Source: Mycobacterium hubeiense (GTDB lineage: Bacteria > Actinomycetota > Actinomycetes > Mycobacteriales > Mycobacteriaceae). From it: a stretch of 64,000 bases of DNA. The stretch lies in contig NZ_PIZU01000004.1 of NCBI RefSeq assembly GCF_002838065.1, forward strand, positions 151,760-215,759. The letters run 5' to 3'. The notes beneath the pieces are model-generated. The model saw only the letters and a list, made by a program, of their open reading frames with translations. It was not told where the DNA came from and did no database searches. Below, one piece after another: positions 49,794 to 58,450 of the stretch; positions within the stretch are counted from its first letter, which is position 1; the number at the start of each line of letters is the position of its first letter. A program made the translations under genes and the position numbers.

Positions 49794-52187
49794 GTGGCAT
49801 CAGCACCTGCCGAGCGGGAGATCGTCCTCACCGACGAGTTCAAGCACGCGCTGGCGCTGCTGGCCGGTGGCGAGCACTTGTTCCTGACGGGCAAGGCGGG
49901 CACCGGTAAGTCGACGCTGATCCGCCGCTTCATGGCCGAGACCGACCGCAACGTCGTGGTGGTCGCGCCGACGGGCATCGCCGCGCTCAACGTCGATGGG
50001 TTCACGATTCACCGGCTGTTCGGGTTCCGCGCGACGACGACGCTGCACGACGTCCGCGGTGGTGGCTACCGGCCGGGACGGTTCACCAAGACGCTGGCGT
50101 CGCTGCAGACGTTGATTATCGACGAGGCGTCGATGGTGCGCGCCGACGTGTTCGACATGCTGGCCGCGGCGCTGGAGCGGTTCGGGCCGTCGCCGGGCCA
50201 GCCGTTCGGCGGTGTGCAGATCGTGCTCGTCGGCGACCTGTACCAGTTGCCGCCGGTGGTCACCGAAGGCGAGGCCGGGTTCTTCGAGACGACGTACGAG
50301 ACGCCGTATTTCTTCTCCGCCAACAGTTTCCGGCGCGACGACTTCCCCACCGTGGCGTTGACGACGGTGTTCCGCCAGCTGGGCGATGATCGGATGACCG
50401 CGATTCTCAACGAGATTCGTGAAGGGGTTCTGCTGGGCCACGCCCAGGAGCAGCTCAACGCCCGCACCAATCCCGATTTCGTACCGCCGGAGGACGAGTT
50501 CTGGCTGACGCTGGCGCCGACGAACCGGCTGGTGACGGCGCGCAATCGCCAGCACCTCGAGCGGCTGCCCGGCGACGAGCTGGTCCACCACGCGCGGGCA
50601 TCGGGTGACCTGTCGTTGTTCGACCCGCCGGTCGAGGAGACGCTGCGGTTCAAAGTCGGCGCACAGGTGATGATGCTGAACAACGACCAAAGTGGCCGCT
50701 GGGTCAACGGCACGATCGGCCGGGTGGTCGGCGTCGACTACGACCGCTACGGCGCCGTCGTCGAGGTGGAATTCGCCGACGGGTCGTGTGCGGAGGTGAC
50801 GCCGTTCACGTGGGAGGCGACCCGTCCGGTGGTGGCCGGCGGGTCGCTGACCCGCGAGGTGATCGGCTCGTACACGCAGCTGCCGTTCAAGCTGGCATGG
50901 GCGATCACGATCCACAAGAGCCAGGGTCAGACGCTGGACCGGTTGATCGTGGACCTGACGGGCGGGATGTTCTCGACGGGCCAGCTGTATGTCGCGCTGA
51001 GCCGGTGCACGTCAATGAATGGACTGGTGCTGAAACGGCCTGTGCTGCCGAAGGATTTGAAGGTCGACCGCCGGATCGCGCGGTTCCTGCGCAGCGCGGT
51101 GCGCGATGACCGGGTGCGGCGGTATTGCAGTCTTGGCATCCTGACGGTCGGCGAGGAGGGGCGGATGTCGCGGCCGCGGCCGGTGGAGTTGGCGGTGGCG
51201 TTCGACGACGGCACGGCGGTGTCCACGGTGGTCAATCCGCAGCGGGATTTGGCGGATGCCCGTCAGGCGTATGGGATCTCGGTGTCCGACGTGCTGTTGG
51301 CGCCGACGCTACGGGAGGCGTGGGCGGTGATCGCGCCGATGCTGGCGGGATACACGCCGGTCGGGTTCGGCATCGACGAGACGCTGGGTCTGATCGACTT
51401 CGAGTTGAAGAGGCTGGGCCATGTGACGCCAATGCCGTTGGGGCTGGAGGTTTCTGGGGCTTCGCGGGCGGCGACGGCGCTGGAGCGGGCGCGGGCGGCG
51501 CTGGAGGCGCATGCCCGATCGGAGGTGGACGACGGCGGCGCGTCGGCGTTCGAGGAACCAGAAGGGTCAGAAACGGTGTCGGGGCTGCTGGTCAGCCGCG
51601 ATGACGATGCGCCGACGCCGGCGGCCGGCCATCTGCCGGGGTTGTCGGCAATACTGCGAGTGAGCCGGGATGTGAGTGCGATTGTGTTGGGAGGGCTTTC
51701 GGCGGACGAGGTTTCGGGAGCCACGGAGACGCCGTGGATCGCGGCAGCGCGGCAGTCGGTGGCCGATCAGCTATGCGCGGCGGCGTCCCGGGCGACGCTG
51801 ACGGATGTCGTGATGGAGCGACTGCGGGAGGCCGAGGCATTCCTAGGAGCCGAGATCGTCTCTGGCGCTTGCGTGTTAGAGCGGCACGACATCGGCGCGG
51901 TCCTGGTACCGGGCGCACGGATCTGCTTCACCGGGACGGCGCAGGACGCCAGCGGGCAGATCGTCGAGCGCGACGAGATGGAGCGGCTGGCGGCGAAAGC
52001 TGGTCTGACACCTGTCAAGTCGGTGACCAAGACGCGGTGCGAGGTGCTGGTGACGGCGGAGGCGGGCAGTCAGTCCGGGAAGGCGCGTAAGGCCCAGGAG
52101 TACGGCAAGCCGGTGTTTTCCGCGGACGAGTTCTTCGCGTGGCTCGCGGGCACGGGGATCGTCGACGCGGCGATGTCGAAGGCGTAG
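49794..52187 (+). CDS. Pif1-like helicase fused to DnaQ-like and BRCT domains
   Basis: A 797-residue fusion. Residues 1-430 are a superfamily 1B helicase: Walker A LFLTGKAGTGKSTLI (about 29-43), Walker B LIIDEASMVRAD near 105, LVGDLYQLPPV and the C-terminal ITIHKSQGQTLDRL near 375. Residues about 460-550 resemble a DnaQ 3'-5' exonuclease (AYGISVSDVLLAPTLREAW, GFGIDETLGLIDFELKRLG) but the DxE motif reads FDDGT, so it looks inactive. Residues about 705-790 are a BRCT domain (GARICFTGTAQDASG, KPVFSADEFFAWLAG). BRCT suggests binding to DNA ends or phosphoproteins. No known defence system was recognised. Confidence 0.85.
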   Translation: MASAPAEREIVLTDEFKHALALLAGGEHLFLTGKAGTGKSTLIRRFMAETDRNVVVVAPTGIAALNVDGFTIHRLFGFRATTTLHDVRGGGYRPGRFTKTLASLQTLIIDEASMVRADVFDMLAAALERFGPSPGQPFGGVQIVLVGDLYQLPPVVTEGEAGFFETTYETPYFFSANSFRRDDFPTVALTTVFRQLGDDRMTAILNEIREGVLLGHAQEQLNARTNPDFVPPEDEFWLTLAPTNRLVTARNRQHLERLPGDELVHHARASGDLSLFDPPVEETLRFKVGAQVMMLNNDQSGRWVNGTIGRVVGVDYDRYGAVVEVEFADGSCAEVTPFTWEATRPVVAGGSLTREVIGSYTQLPFKLAWAITIHKSQGQTLDRLIVDLTGGMFSTGQLYVALSRCTSMNGLVLKRPVLPKDLKVDRRIARFLRSAVRDDRVRRYCSLGILTVGEEGRMSRPRPVELAVAFDDGTAVSTVVNPQRDLADARQAYGISVSDVLLAPTLREAWAVIAPMLAGYTPVGFGIDETLGLIDFELKRLGHVTPMPLGLEVSGASRAATALERARAALEAHARSEVDDGGASAFEEPEGSETVSGLLVSRDDDAPTPAAGHLPGLSAILRVSRDVSAIVLGGLSADEVSGATETPWIAAARQSVADQLCAAASRATLTDVVMERLREAEAFLGAEIVSGACVLERHDIGAVLVPGARICFTGTAQDASGQIVERDEMERLAAKAGLTPVKSVTKTRCEVLVTAEAGSQSGKARKAQEYGKPVFSADEFFAWLAGTGIVDAAMSKA

Positions 52188-52244
52188 TAGCTGGTGGCGT
52201 ACTCCAGCCGCAGACGGCGGTGGCCCGTGTACGCCAGCTGGGAT

Positions 52245-52265
52245 TGTACGCCGATTAGGCGTACA
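52245..52265. promoter_or_regulatory. Palindromic operator of tacAT
   Basis: TGTACGCC-GATTA-GGCGTACA is a perfect 8-bp inverted repeat. A further half-site GTGTACGCC lies about 20 bp upstream. The right arm overlaps the -10 box TACAGT at 52262-52267, so binding would block transcription, as expected for antitoxin autorepression. Confidence 0.75.
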
Positions 52266-52267
52266 GT
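52262..52267 (+). promoter_or_regulatory. -10 box TACAGT for tacAT
   Basis: TACAGT ends 6 nt before the tacA ATG at 52274, the leaderless spacing, and overlaps the right arm of the operator. Confidence 0.6.
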
Positions 52268-52273
52268 GGTGGC

Positions 52274-52546
52274 ATGGCTACGAAGGACTCCCGTATCGCC
52301 GTGCGCCTGACATCAGAGCAGGATGCACTCATTCGCCGCGCCGCAGAGGCGGAGGGTACCGATCTCACTAACTTCACGGTTACGGCGACGCTCGCTCATG
52401 CGCAGGACGTTCTCGCGGATCGGCGGCTGTTCGTGATCGACGATGCCGCGTGGAGGGAGTTCTTGGCGGCATTGGACCGGCCGGTCGTGTCTAAGCCGCG
52501 GCTGGCAGAGCTGTTTGCCGAGGCATCCGTATTCGACGACGAATGA
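52274..52546 (+). CDS. tacA: DUF1778/TacA-type antitoxin
   Basis: A 90-residue ribbon-helix-helix antitoxin: SRIAVRLTSEQDALIRRAAEA is the DNA-binding half, then TDLTNFTVTATLAHAQDVLA, and the tail (FVIDDAAWREFLAAL, LAELFAEASVFDDE) is the toxin-wrapping segment. It pairs with the GNAT toxin downstream, whose start overlaps its stop (ATGA). The palindrome in the promoter is its probable operator. Confidence 0.9.
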   Translation: MATKDSRIAVRLTSEQDALIRRAAEAEGTDLTNFTVTATLAHAQDVLADRRLFVIDDAAWREFLAALDRPVVSKPRLAELFAEASVFDDE

Positions 52547-53043
52547 GGGGCTACAGCCGGCCCCGAGCCATTCGCGAGGACGACGACACGGCTACCTTCG
52601 ACAGCGGCGAGCCGAGCCTGGACGAGTACTTGCGTAAGCGGGCGTACGCCAACCATCTGCAAGGGGCGTCGCGCTGTTTCGTGACCTGCCGACATGGCCG
52701 GGTGGTTGGCTACTACGCACTGGCAGCGGCGGGCGTGCAGCGCAGCGACGCACCGGGCAAGGTTCGTCGCAACATGCCGGAACCGGTGCCCGTGATTCTG
52801 CTATCGAGGCTCGCGGTCGACCGCAAAGAGCAGGGCCACGGCCTGGGCAAGCATCTACTGCGCGACGCGATCGCACGCTGCGTCGAAGCAGCCGAAATCA
52901 TCGGCGTGAGGGCAATGCTCGTCCACGCTCTTCATGAAAGTGCTCGCGAGTTCTACGCCCACTTCGACTTCGAGCCTTCTCCTACCGACCCCTTGCACCT
53001 GATGCTACTGATCAAGGACGCCCGGGCTCTCTTCGACAGTTGA
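52543..53043 (+). CDS. tacT: GNAT-family toxin (TacT-like)
   Basis: A 166-residue GNAT acetyltransferase. The acetyl-CoA loop is LSRLAVDRKEQGHGLGKHLL (about 87-106), with the C-terminal Tyr in SAREFYAHFDFEP and the block RCFVTCRHGRVVGYYALAA upstream. TacT-class toxins acetylate the amino group of aminoacyl-tRNA and stop translation. It overlaps the antitoxin by 4 nt. The toxin appears intact. Confidence 0.9.
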   Translation: MRGYSRPRAIREDDDTATFDSGEPSLDEYLRKRAYANHLQGASRCFVTCRHGRVVGYYALAAAGVQRSDAPGKVRRNMPEPVPVILLSRLAVDRKEQGHGLGKHLLRDAIARCVEAAEIIGVRAMLVHALHESAREFYAHFDFEPSPTDPLHLMLLIKDARALFDS

Positions 53044-53597
53044 CTGCAGCGCGGTTGCGCGGAGCCGCCATGTCACACCGGTCACGGCGCCGACCCCATC
53101 ATGCGAAATGCCCGCCTCGTAGCGACTTTCAGCAATAGGCCGGGATCGTGATGGTGGACGAAACGTTGTCCTGAAGAGTCGCTGCAAGACGGGCGCAGGC
53201 ACACGGCAGGCGCAAAGTCCTTCGCCTACCGCGATACCGACCCAATCGTCGGTGCGCTCCACGCTCTGCGCCGGGGTCTAATCAACGCGGCGATGTGGAT
53301 TGCGTAGTGGTCCGACCCGTTCCGAACACGGCGCCCGTCGTCGGGTTGTCACGCTGGCGCCGCCTTACGCGGGCGGCCCGTAATCTTGCGTGTCCAGCTC
53401 TGGCGGAAAGCCTCGATGCTGGTGCGCGTCGATTGCTTTCACTTGGCATACAAACCTCCTGACGCCAAGGGATGAGCGAGCGAGGCGTTGAAGGGCTGGC
53501 TATAGGAATCCGCGACGGCGGCTAATTCAACGACTGCATCGCAATAATCGAACGGGCGCGGAACCCTCCGCGGCAATCAGCAATCACTGCGGGAGTC
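53044..53597. other. Non-coding stretch with one copy of an imperfect repeat
   Basis: No gene with plausible coding character was seen in these 554 bp. Short frames here lack family features and ribosome binding sites. The only structure noted is the 54-bp sequence at 53349-53402, which recurs imperfectly at 59199. It could be the remains of a lost gene or an integration scar. Confidence 0.5.
53349..53402 (+). repeat. Imperfect direct repeat, left copy
   Basis: A segment starting TCACGCTGGCGCCGCCTTAC and ending GTCCAGCTCTGG resembles 59199-59252 (about 75-80% by eye), with GCCTTACGCGG and CCAGCTCTG identical. The two copies are in direct orientation and flank the RES/SWIM genes. Confidence 0.55.
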
Positions 53598-54200
53598 TTA
53601 CCACCGCATGGCCATGGGATCGTCGAACAGTTCGTAAGTCCCGCTCGACTTCCATTGCTGCACCGCGGGATGCGAAGTGCCCAACCATCGCACGTGGCCC
53701 GCGACCTCCGCCGCTGCCCGCGCTCCATCGGACACGTGGCCCGTCGGGATCTCCTCGGGCATCAGCGGTTCCCAGAGAAATGGGCACAGCAGACGAACGC
53801 CGAACACGACCAGATTGTGGGTGCCCGGCAGTGACGCCGACGGGACGACTATCGCAGGTGCGCCACGGGCACGCACCGCGTCGGCCAGTGCCTGCGTTGC
53901 GGTGTAGTCGTCGCCGACGAGTTCGTCGGCGGTCAGGCCGTAACGTTCGCAATCGTCGAAGTCGATCCGTTCGACACCATCGATATCCATCACCGCGGTC
54001 CACAAATTCAGGATCACGTCGTCGGGATCGCCATTCGGACCGACGTGGTGTCGAAGCATTTCAGCGGCCGGTCCGAGGGGATGAAGACTCAGGTACTGAA
54101 CGGTGTCTTGCCCGGCGCGATGAAACCGACCCTCACGAGAACTCGGGAACACCCACCATGGCGTGTCGTAGGCGGCGTGCCGAAATGCCGTTAGCTTCAT
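53598..54200 (-). CDS. RES-domain toxin
   Basis: A 200-residue RES toxin. The N-terminal pattern MKLTAFRHAAYDTPWWV, GRFHRAGQDTVQYLSLHPLG with AEMLRH supplies the conserved Arg, Tyr and Glu of the family, whose members (such as MbcT) destroy NAD+. The length is typical of long-form RES toxins. The ATG overlaps the antitoxin stop (ATGA). The antitoxin precedes it, as is usual for RES-Xre pairs. Confidence 0.85.
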   Translation of the reverse strand: MKLTAFRHAAYDTPWWVFPSSREGRFHRAGQDTVQYLSLHPLGPAAEMLRHHVGPNGDPDDVILNLWTAVMDIDGVERIDFDDCERYGLTADELVGDDYTATQALADAVRARGAPAIVVPSASLPGTHNLVVFGVRLLCPFLWEPLMPEEIPTGHVSDGARAAAEVAGHVRWLGTSHPAVQQWKSSGTYELFDDPMAMRW

Positions 54201-54847
54201 ACCGTCATGGCGCGCGCCGCGGTGGCGGCACTGATGAGCTGCGGGTAGCGCAACGGGTCGGCAAGTAGGTCGAGCGGTCGCTCACCCAATACCGGGTGCG
54301 GGTGGTAAAACCAGGCGACGGCTCCTGGCCCGGTGAAGGTATGGCGCAGCTGATTCACCACCTGTCCGACCGCGCGGATGCGCGCGGCGTCGTCGGCTGC
54401 CGGTTCGGGCCCGTCCTCGGCGAGCCAGCGCTGGAGCTGACGAACGGAAACGCCGAGCAGCTCGGCAAGCGTTTTCTGCGGCGCGGCGAGTGTCTCGGCG
54501 GTCCGTGCCAGGATGTCGCGGGCTGACGCGCCCTCGCGGTACGGCTGATTTTCGACGAGATCCCTTAGGACATGGCGGAACTGCTCGAGCGCGAGCCGCA
54601 CGTCGCGACGCTGCTCGTAGGCGTTGTCATGCCGCAGCCCTTTTTCCGCGCGATACGCCGCTTCCCATAAGGCGGCCGTGAGATATGGGTCGGCTTCCCC
54701 GCGTGGCGGCATCCCGTGTTGCAGCGCCGATCCGAAGCCGTCAATCAGCGCGACGACCTTCTGGGGAACGGTCTTGGACCGCTGCATCAGCTTGGTCGCG
54801 TCGTTGACCTCCTCTAGAAGATCCTCGAGATCGACGGTCGTAATCAT
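54197..54847 (-). CDS. MbcA/ParS/Xre-type antitoxin (DUF2384)
   Basis: A 216-residue antitoxin. The central helix-turn-helix reads LAELLGVSVRQLQRWLAEDG (about 127-146), and the C-terminal toxin-binding domain has GAVAWFYHPHPVLGERPLDL and ADPLRYPQLISAATAAR, the DUF2384 pattern. The N-terminal 90 residues are a helical extension not common to all family members. It should neutralise the RES protein encoded next and repress the operon. Confidence 0.86.
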   Translation of the reverse strand: MITTVDLEDLLEEVNDATKLMQRSKTVPQKVVALIDGFGSALQHGMPPRGEADPYLTAALWEAAYRAEKGLRHDNAYEQRRDVRLALEQFRHVLRDLVENQPYREGASARDILARTAETLAAPQKTLAELLGVSVRQLQRWLAEDGPEPAADDAARIRAVGQVVNQLRHTFTGPGAVAWFYHPHPVLGERPLDLLADPLRYPQLISAATAARAMTV

Positions 54848-54853
54848 GTCGCT

Positions 54854-54859
54854 ATCATA
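54854..54859 (-). promoter_or_regulatory. -10 box TATGAT of the RES operon
   Basis: On the minus strand TATGAT ends 6 nt before the antitoxin ATG, the leaderless spacing. The gap to the next gene is only 45 bp. Confidence 0.6.
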
Positions 54860-54892
54860 CGACTGAAATACGCGACTGCGATGTCGCCACCG

Positions 54893-56017
54893 CTAGACCG
54901 CGTCGTCGAAATCCCAGCGCTGCGCTTGCCTCAGGATTTCCCGCTTGTAGCTCGTCCTCCGCGCGTCGATAACCGCGAGTGCTCGTGACGTCAGTTCGTC
55001 TCGAATCCCGCTCTGCGCGTGCGCGTATGGGACGTACGCGCGTAGCAGGTCGGGAGCATCCAGGACGACCTCCAGCGGAATCCTGTCGTCGTAGTAGAGC
55101 GGGTCGCCGATCGCGTGTTCGACTCGCGCCGTGCTCCACCGCAAGGGGTCACCCGTACCGGTCTCAAGGAGCTCCAGCAGCAGCTCGCGATGGCTGGGGT
55201 CGGTGAACGGCGCTGCGGAACTGGTGGCGAAGAACCCGTCGCACATCTTCTCGGCCTCCTCCCAATTCGTGGCCCGTGACCGGTGCTCGCCACCTTCGGG
55301 TAGCCGCGTTATCAGCCACTGCACCACTGCGCGGTAGAGCGGCCAGGTGTCGGTCTCGGGTGCGAGCCTCGGCTTGCTGAGGGCATTCTCGATCCGCACC
55401 CGCGCATCGGCCAGGCTCATTTCGACCACGTCGGTATCGGTACTGAAATCGGCGGCCCGTGCAAGAGCCTCATCGATCGGATCCGGCACAACGCCCACGT
55501 CGACGACGGTCGAAAAGGTGTTGTGGTCGATCAGGACTGCGACAGTCAGCTCGTGCCCGCCATTGAGTCGAGCACCAACCGCGAGTTCGTCAGCATCGCC
55601 GAGCACATCAGTTATGCACACAGCCCGGTACGCCTCGACCTGTGGAAGCGCGGTGATCCATCGCGGCAAGTGCTCGTTCCGTTCGGCCAACTCATGTCGG
55701 CATCGCAGTTGTGCCGCGGGGTCGTCGACGAGCAGTTCGGCGACCACGGCCAGCAGCGCGGTCGTCTCGCGATTCCGCACACCGATCAAGCCAGTCAGCA
55801 TCCGATCCAGATACTTCTCTTCGTGCAGCGGTCCCGGTTTCGCCACGTGGATGAACAAGCTGGCCACACTCAGCAGACCAAGGGGATGCTTGCCCAGCGC
55901 ACGGCGTATGGCGTCGGTGAGCGTCGTGTCGGCAGAGGTTTCCGGGATGCGATTCTTAGCCCGGCGCAATCGTCGTCCTTTACTCATATCGCGGACGCTA
56001 CTCACGGGCAGTGACAT
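54893..56017 (-). CDS. Conserved hypothetical protein downstream of SWIM gene
   Basis: A 374-residue soluble protein of no recognised family. Its first part (SKGRRLRRAKNRIPETSADT) is basic, the rest is mainly helical with some beta sequence (GHELTVAVLIDHNTFSTVVD). The ATG at 56015-56017 lies 14 bp after the SWIM gene stop; a second ATG ten codons later (55985-55987) is equally plausible. A frame reaching 56290 is inside the SWIM gene and is rejected. Co-transcription with the SWIM gene suggests a shared role. Confidence 0.65.
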   Translation of the reverse strand: MSLPVSSVRDMSKGRRLRRAKNRIPETSADTTLTDAIRRALGKHPLGLLSVASLFIHVAKPGPLHEEKYLDRMLTGLIGVRNRETTALLAVVAELLVDDPAAQLRCRHELAERNEHLPRWITALPQVEAYRAVCITDVLGDADELAVGARLNGGHELTVAVLIDHNTFSTVVDVGVVPDPIDEALARAADFSTDTDVVEMSLADARVRIENALSKPRLAPETDTWPLYRAVVQWLITRLPEGGEHRSRATNWEEAEKMCDGFFATSSAAPFTDPSHRELLLELLETGTGDPLRWSTARVEHAIGDPLYYDDRIPLEVVLDAPDLLRAYVPYAHAQSGIRDELTSRALAVIDARRTSYKREILRQAQRWDFDDAV

Positions 56018-56031
56018 CGCCGTCGCGCCGG

Positions 56032-57786
56032 TCAGAGACCCTTCGCGTCCAGCGCTTTTATCAACGAGGGTCGCCTGCCGTAGTCCCGGCGGATCTGCTC
56101 GATGAACGACGCGAAATCGGCGCTGCGACCGCCTCGTTCGTAGAGTTCGGCCATCGTCGCCAGTCTCTCGGCGATGTCGGGATAAAGCTTGGAGTTGGGG
56201 TACCGCAGATCTTTCTCGAGCTCCGGCCGGTACAGATCCGCGGCGTCGACTGGCCGAGCGTCGGCGCCTCGGACGGCCAATTCCCGCCACGCCCAGCCGG
56301 GGCCATAGCGGTCGGCGGCCTGCCAGGCGGCATCGATATCGCCGTCGCTCATATGGAGCTGCACCAGGACCGCGCCGGCAGCGAAGCGGTCAGAGGCCGC
56401 CAGTTGCCGGGCGTGGTCGAAGGCCCAGGCGCGTTCGGTGTCGACACGATCGACGGTGGCCGCGAAATCGAGTAGGACACGGTAGTTTTGGACCGATGGC
56501 TGTCGAACGAAGTCTGCACGGAGGACGCCGACGGCATCATCAATGCGGCCCAATTCCAGGTACGTCTTGGCGACGTGGTCGGGGCTCAGCCAATAGGCGT
56601 TGCCGCCACCGTGGCTGCTGATTCGTCCCTCGGCGACCGCGCGGTCGATCCATGCCACCGCATCGTCGTTACGTCCGGCCGCGCGTAACCGGTCGACGAT
56701 CGCCCCGTACTGAGGATGTTCGCCCTGACTCAGCAGGTCGATGGCACGGTCGACGTCGCCGTCGTGATCGGCGAGCTCCAGCAGCATGTCGTCGACCTCG
56801 GAACGATGGAATTCATTACGGTCCTTGAGCTTTCGGTCCAGCGCCGCCACCGCACGGCGGTATGTCGCGAGTGCCTGCTCGTCGAAACAGTCCACGAAAT
56901 CCGCCAGGACCAGGTGCGGCCAGCCGGGCGAGTCAGCGCGGAATTTCACCAGCCACTTCGCAAGTGCGACGGGGTCGGGCTCACCCAGCCGGCAGGCCCG
57001 CGCGTAGAGGTCGGCGGCGCGCTGGCATTCGTAGCCGATCGAGCCCGAGGAGTCGTCAACTTGCTCGAGCATCTTGCGCAGCCGGGTCAGTGCGCGCAGC
57101 AACGCCGGTCGCACGACTTCGGCGGCGCCATTGTCGAGGTGGCTCTCGAGTTCATCGAGCATTTCACTGGCCGCTTCTGCGACCTCAAAGGAACGCCGGT
57201 AGTCGACAAAACCCCGAAACGCCAACATGTTTCGCACATAGGCTTCGAACTCGGCCTTGGCCTGTTCGACGTCGCCGGACGCCGTCGCGGCGCGGATCTC
57301 CAGCATGCGGCGTACCCCGTCATCGCGCTGGGCAAGTGTCATGACCAGTTCACGCAGCTCGTCGACGTCCATCGAATGCACTACTGATTCCAGCGCAGCG
57401 TCGGCCGTACTGCTGGTGGTGTCGTCGACGGCGACGCGTCCGCTGTCTATCGCGGCAAGTCCCGTCGCGACCAGGTGCTTGCAGAAGTTGCCGTCGGCAT
57501 TGTGCGGACAGGTACAGGTTCCGTCGGGTAGCGGACCGGACCAGTCGAGCTCCACGGTGTAGACGTTCTTGGCCTGAATCGATGCGTAGGCCTTGAAGTC
57601 GGTCGTGCGGAGCCCGCTGACATAGCGGACGTAGTCTTCGCCCCGGCCGTAGACCAGATCACCGGCCACGTTGAACAGCGCTGTCTCGGAAAGCGGCACA
57701 TCGCCATAGTGCCCGATTCGTGGGCCAGATCCGGCGGGGACGTCTATGCCCCCAAACTCGGCGTCAGGGACAGGTAGTCGTCGCAC
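56032..57786 (-). CDS. SWIM zinc-finger protein with helical repeats
   Basis: A 584-residue protein. A SWIM motif, CTCPHNADGNFCKH, lies near residues 95-108 and should bind zinc and DNA or protein. From about 150 on it is helical, with TPR-like repeats (AIDLLSQGEHPQYGAIVDRL, YLELGRIDDAVGVLRADF, AERLATMAELYERGGRSADF). The start at 57786 is a GTG and is uncertain. It shares a 55-bp divergent promoter region with the antitoxin gene on the other strand and precedes the hypothetical gene by 14 bp. Confidence 0.8.
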   Translation of the reverse strand: MRRLPVPDAEFGGIDVPAGSGPRIGHYGDVPLSETALFNVAGDLVYGRGEDYVRYVSGLRTTDFKAYASIQAKNVYTVELDWSGPLPDGTCTCPHNADGNFCKHLVATGLAAIDSGRVAVDDTTSSTADAALESVVHSMDVDELRELVMTLAQRDDGVRRMLEIRAATASGDVEQAKAEFEAYVRNMLAFRGFVDYRRSFEVAEAASEMLDELESHLDNGAAEVVRPALLRALTRLRKMLEQVDDSSGSIGYECQRAADLYARACRLGEPDPVALAKWLVKFRADSPGWPHLVLADFVDCFDEQALATYRRAVAALDRKLKDRNEFHRSEVDDMLLELADHDGDVDRAIDLLSQGEHPQYGAIVDRLRAAGRNDDAVAWIDRAVAEGRISSHGGGNAYWLSPDHVAKTYLELGRIDDAVGVLRADFVRQPSVQNYRVLLDFAATVDRVDTERAWAFDHARQLAASDRFAAGAVLVQLHMSDGDIDAAWQAADRYGPGWAWRELAVRGADARPVDAADLYRPELEKDLRYPNSKLYPDIAERLATMAELYERGGRSADFASFIEQIRRDYGRRPSLIKALDAKGL

Positions 57787-57829
57787 TCGCTGGGGAGTTG
57801 TAGCGACCGTTATGATCGGCTTTTGATGC

Positions 57830-57835
57830 TACGAT
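57830..57835 (+). promoter_or_regulatory. -10 box TACGAT of the second RES operon
   Basis: TACGAT ends 6 nt before the ATG at 57842, the leaderless spacing. GCTAC repeats and a GTAGC copy about 25 bp upstream flank the box and may form an operator. Confidence 0.55.
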
Positions 57836-57841
57836 TGCTAC

Positions 57842-58450
57842 ATGAAGACATCCGGCGTGGAACGCTACGACATCGCGGAGCGCTCCGATCACGTGGAAGT
57901 CCGCGGGGTGAGTCGGCGCCGTGTCGTGGAGGCCTTGAGTCTGCTGGATCGGGTCCGGGCGGTGCAGGCCGAGCATGCCGCGGCCACCCGCGATGATCTC
58001 GTGCACACATTGATGGCCAGCAATGTCCCGCTGACTCCTCCGGCGACCGTCGCACAGGCCCAGCGGCTGGCCAGTCACCGAGATGCATTGTTGGCCACGC
58101 CGAGTTACACGCACGGTTCGCTATGCGAGCTGCGCGGTGATGCCCGAGAGTCCAGCACCCGCACATGGCTCTCCCGCCGCAAGGCCGAAGGCAAGGTCTT
58201 CACCCTGACTCACAACGGGCGCACGTTGATCCCAGCGTTCCAGCTCGACGACCGGGGTGAGCCGCGCCCGGAGCTGCAGCCGGTACTGGCCGTACTGCAA
58301 GGCGCCGGAGTGCAGGGCTGGGCGTTGTGGACATGGCTGACCTCGCCGACAACCCTGCTGTCCGGTGCAGTTCCCGAGCAGCTGGTGCGCACCGCTCCAC
58401 AGCGGGTGCGGCGGGCGGCGGAGCGATTCGCAGCGGCCCGAGCCGCCTGA
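57842..58450 (+). CDS. Antitoxin of the second RES pair
   Basis: A 202-residue protein directly upstream of a RES toxin, with stop and start adjacent. The N-terminal half is helical (HVEVRGVSRRRVVEALSLLD); the centre (SSTRTWLSRRKAEGKVFTLT) resembles an HTH-like DNA-reading segment with a wing; the end (GVQGWALWTWLTSPTTLLSG, AVPEQLVRTAPQRVRRAAERF) fits the toxin-binding part of MbcA/ParS-type antitoxins. Overall similarity to the first antitoxin is low, so this is a distinct pair. Confidence 0.72.
   Translation: MKTSGVERYDIAERSDHVEVRGVSRRRVVEALSLLDRVRAVQAEHAAATRDDLVHTLMASNVPLTPPATVAQAQRLASHRDALLATPSYTHGSLCELRGDARESSTRTWLSRRKAEGKVFTLTHNGRTLIPAFQLDDRGEPRPELQPVLAVLQGAGVQGWALWTWLTSPTTLLSGAVPEQLVRTAPQRVRRAAERFAAARAA

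Noticed and set aside
53044-53597. Insertion-sequence remnant
   Set aside because: No transposase-like reading frame or terminal inverted repeats could be found; only the imperfect direct repeat supports mobility.
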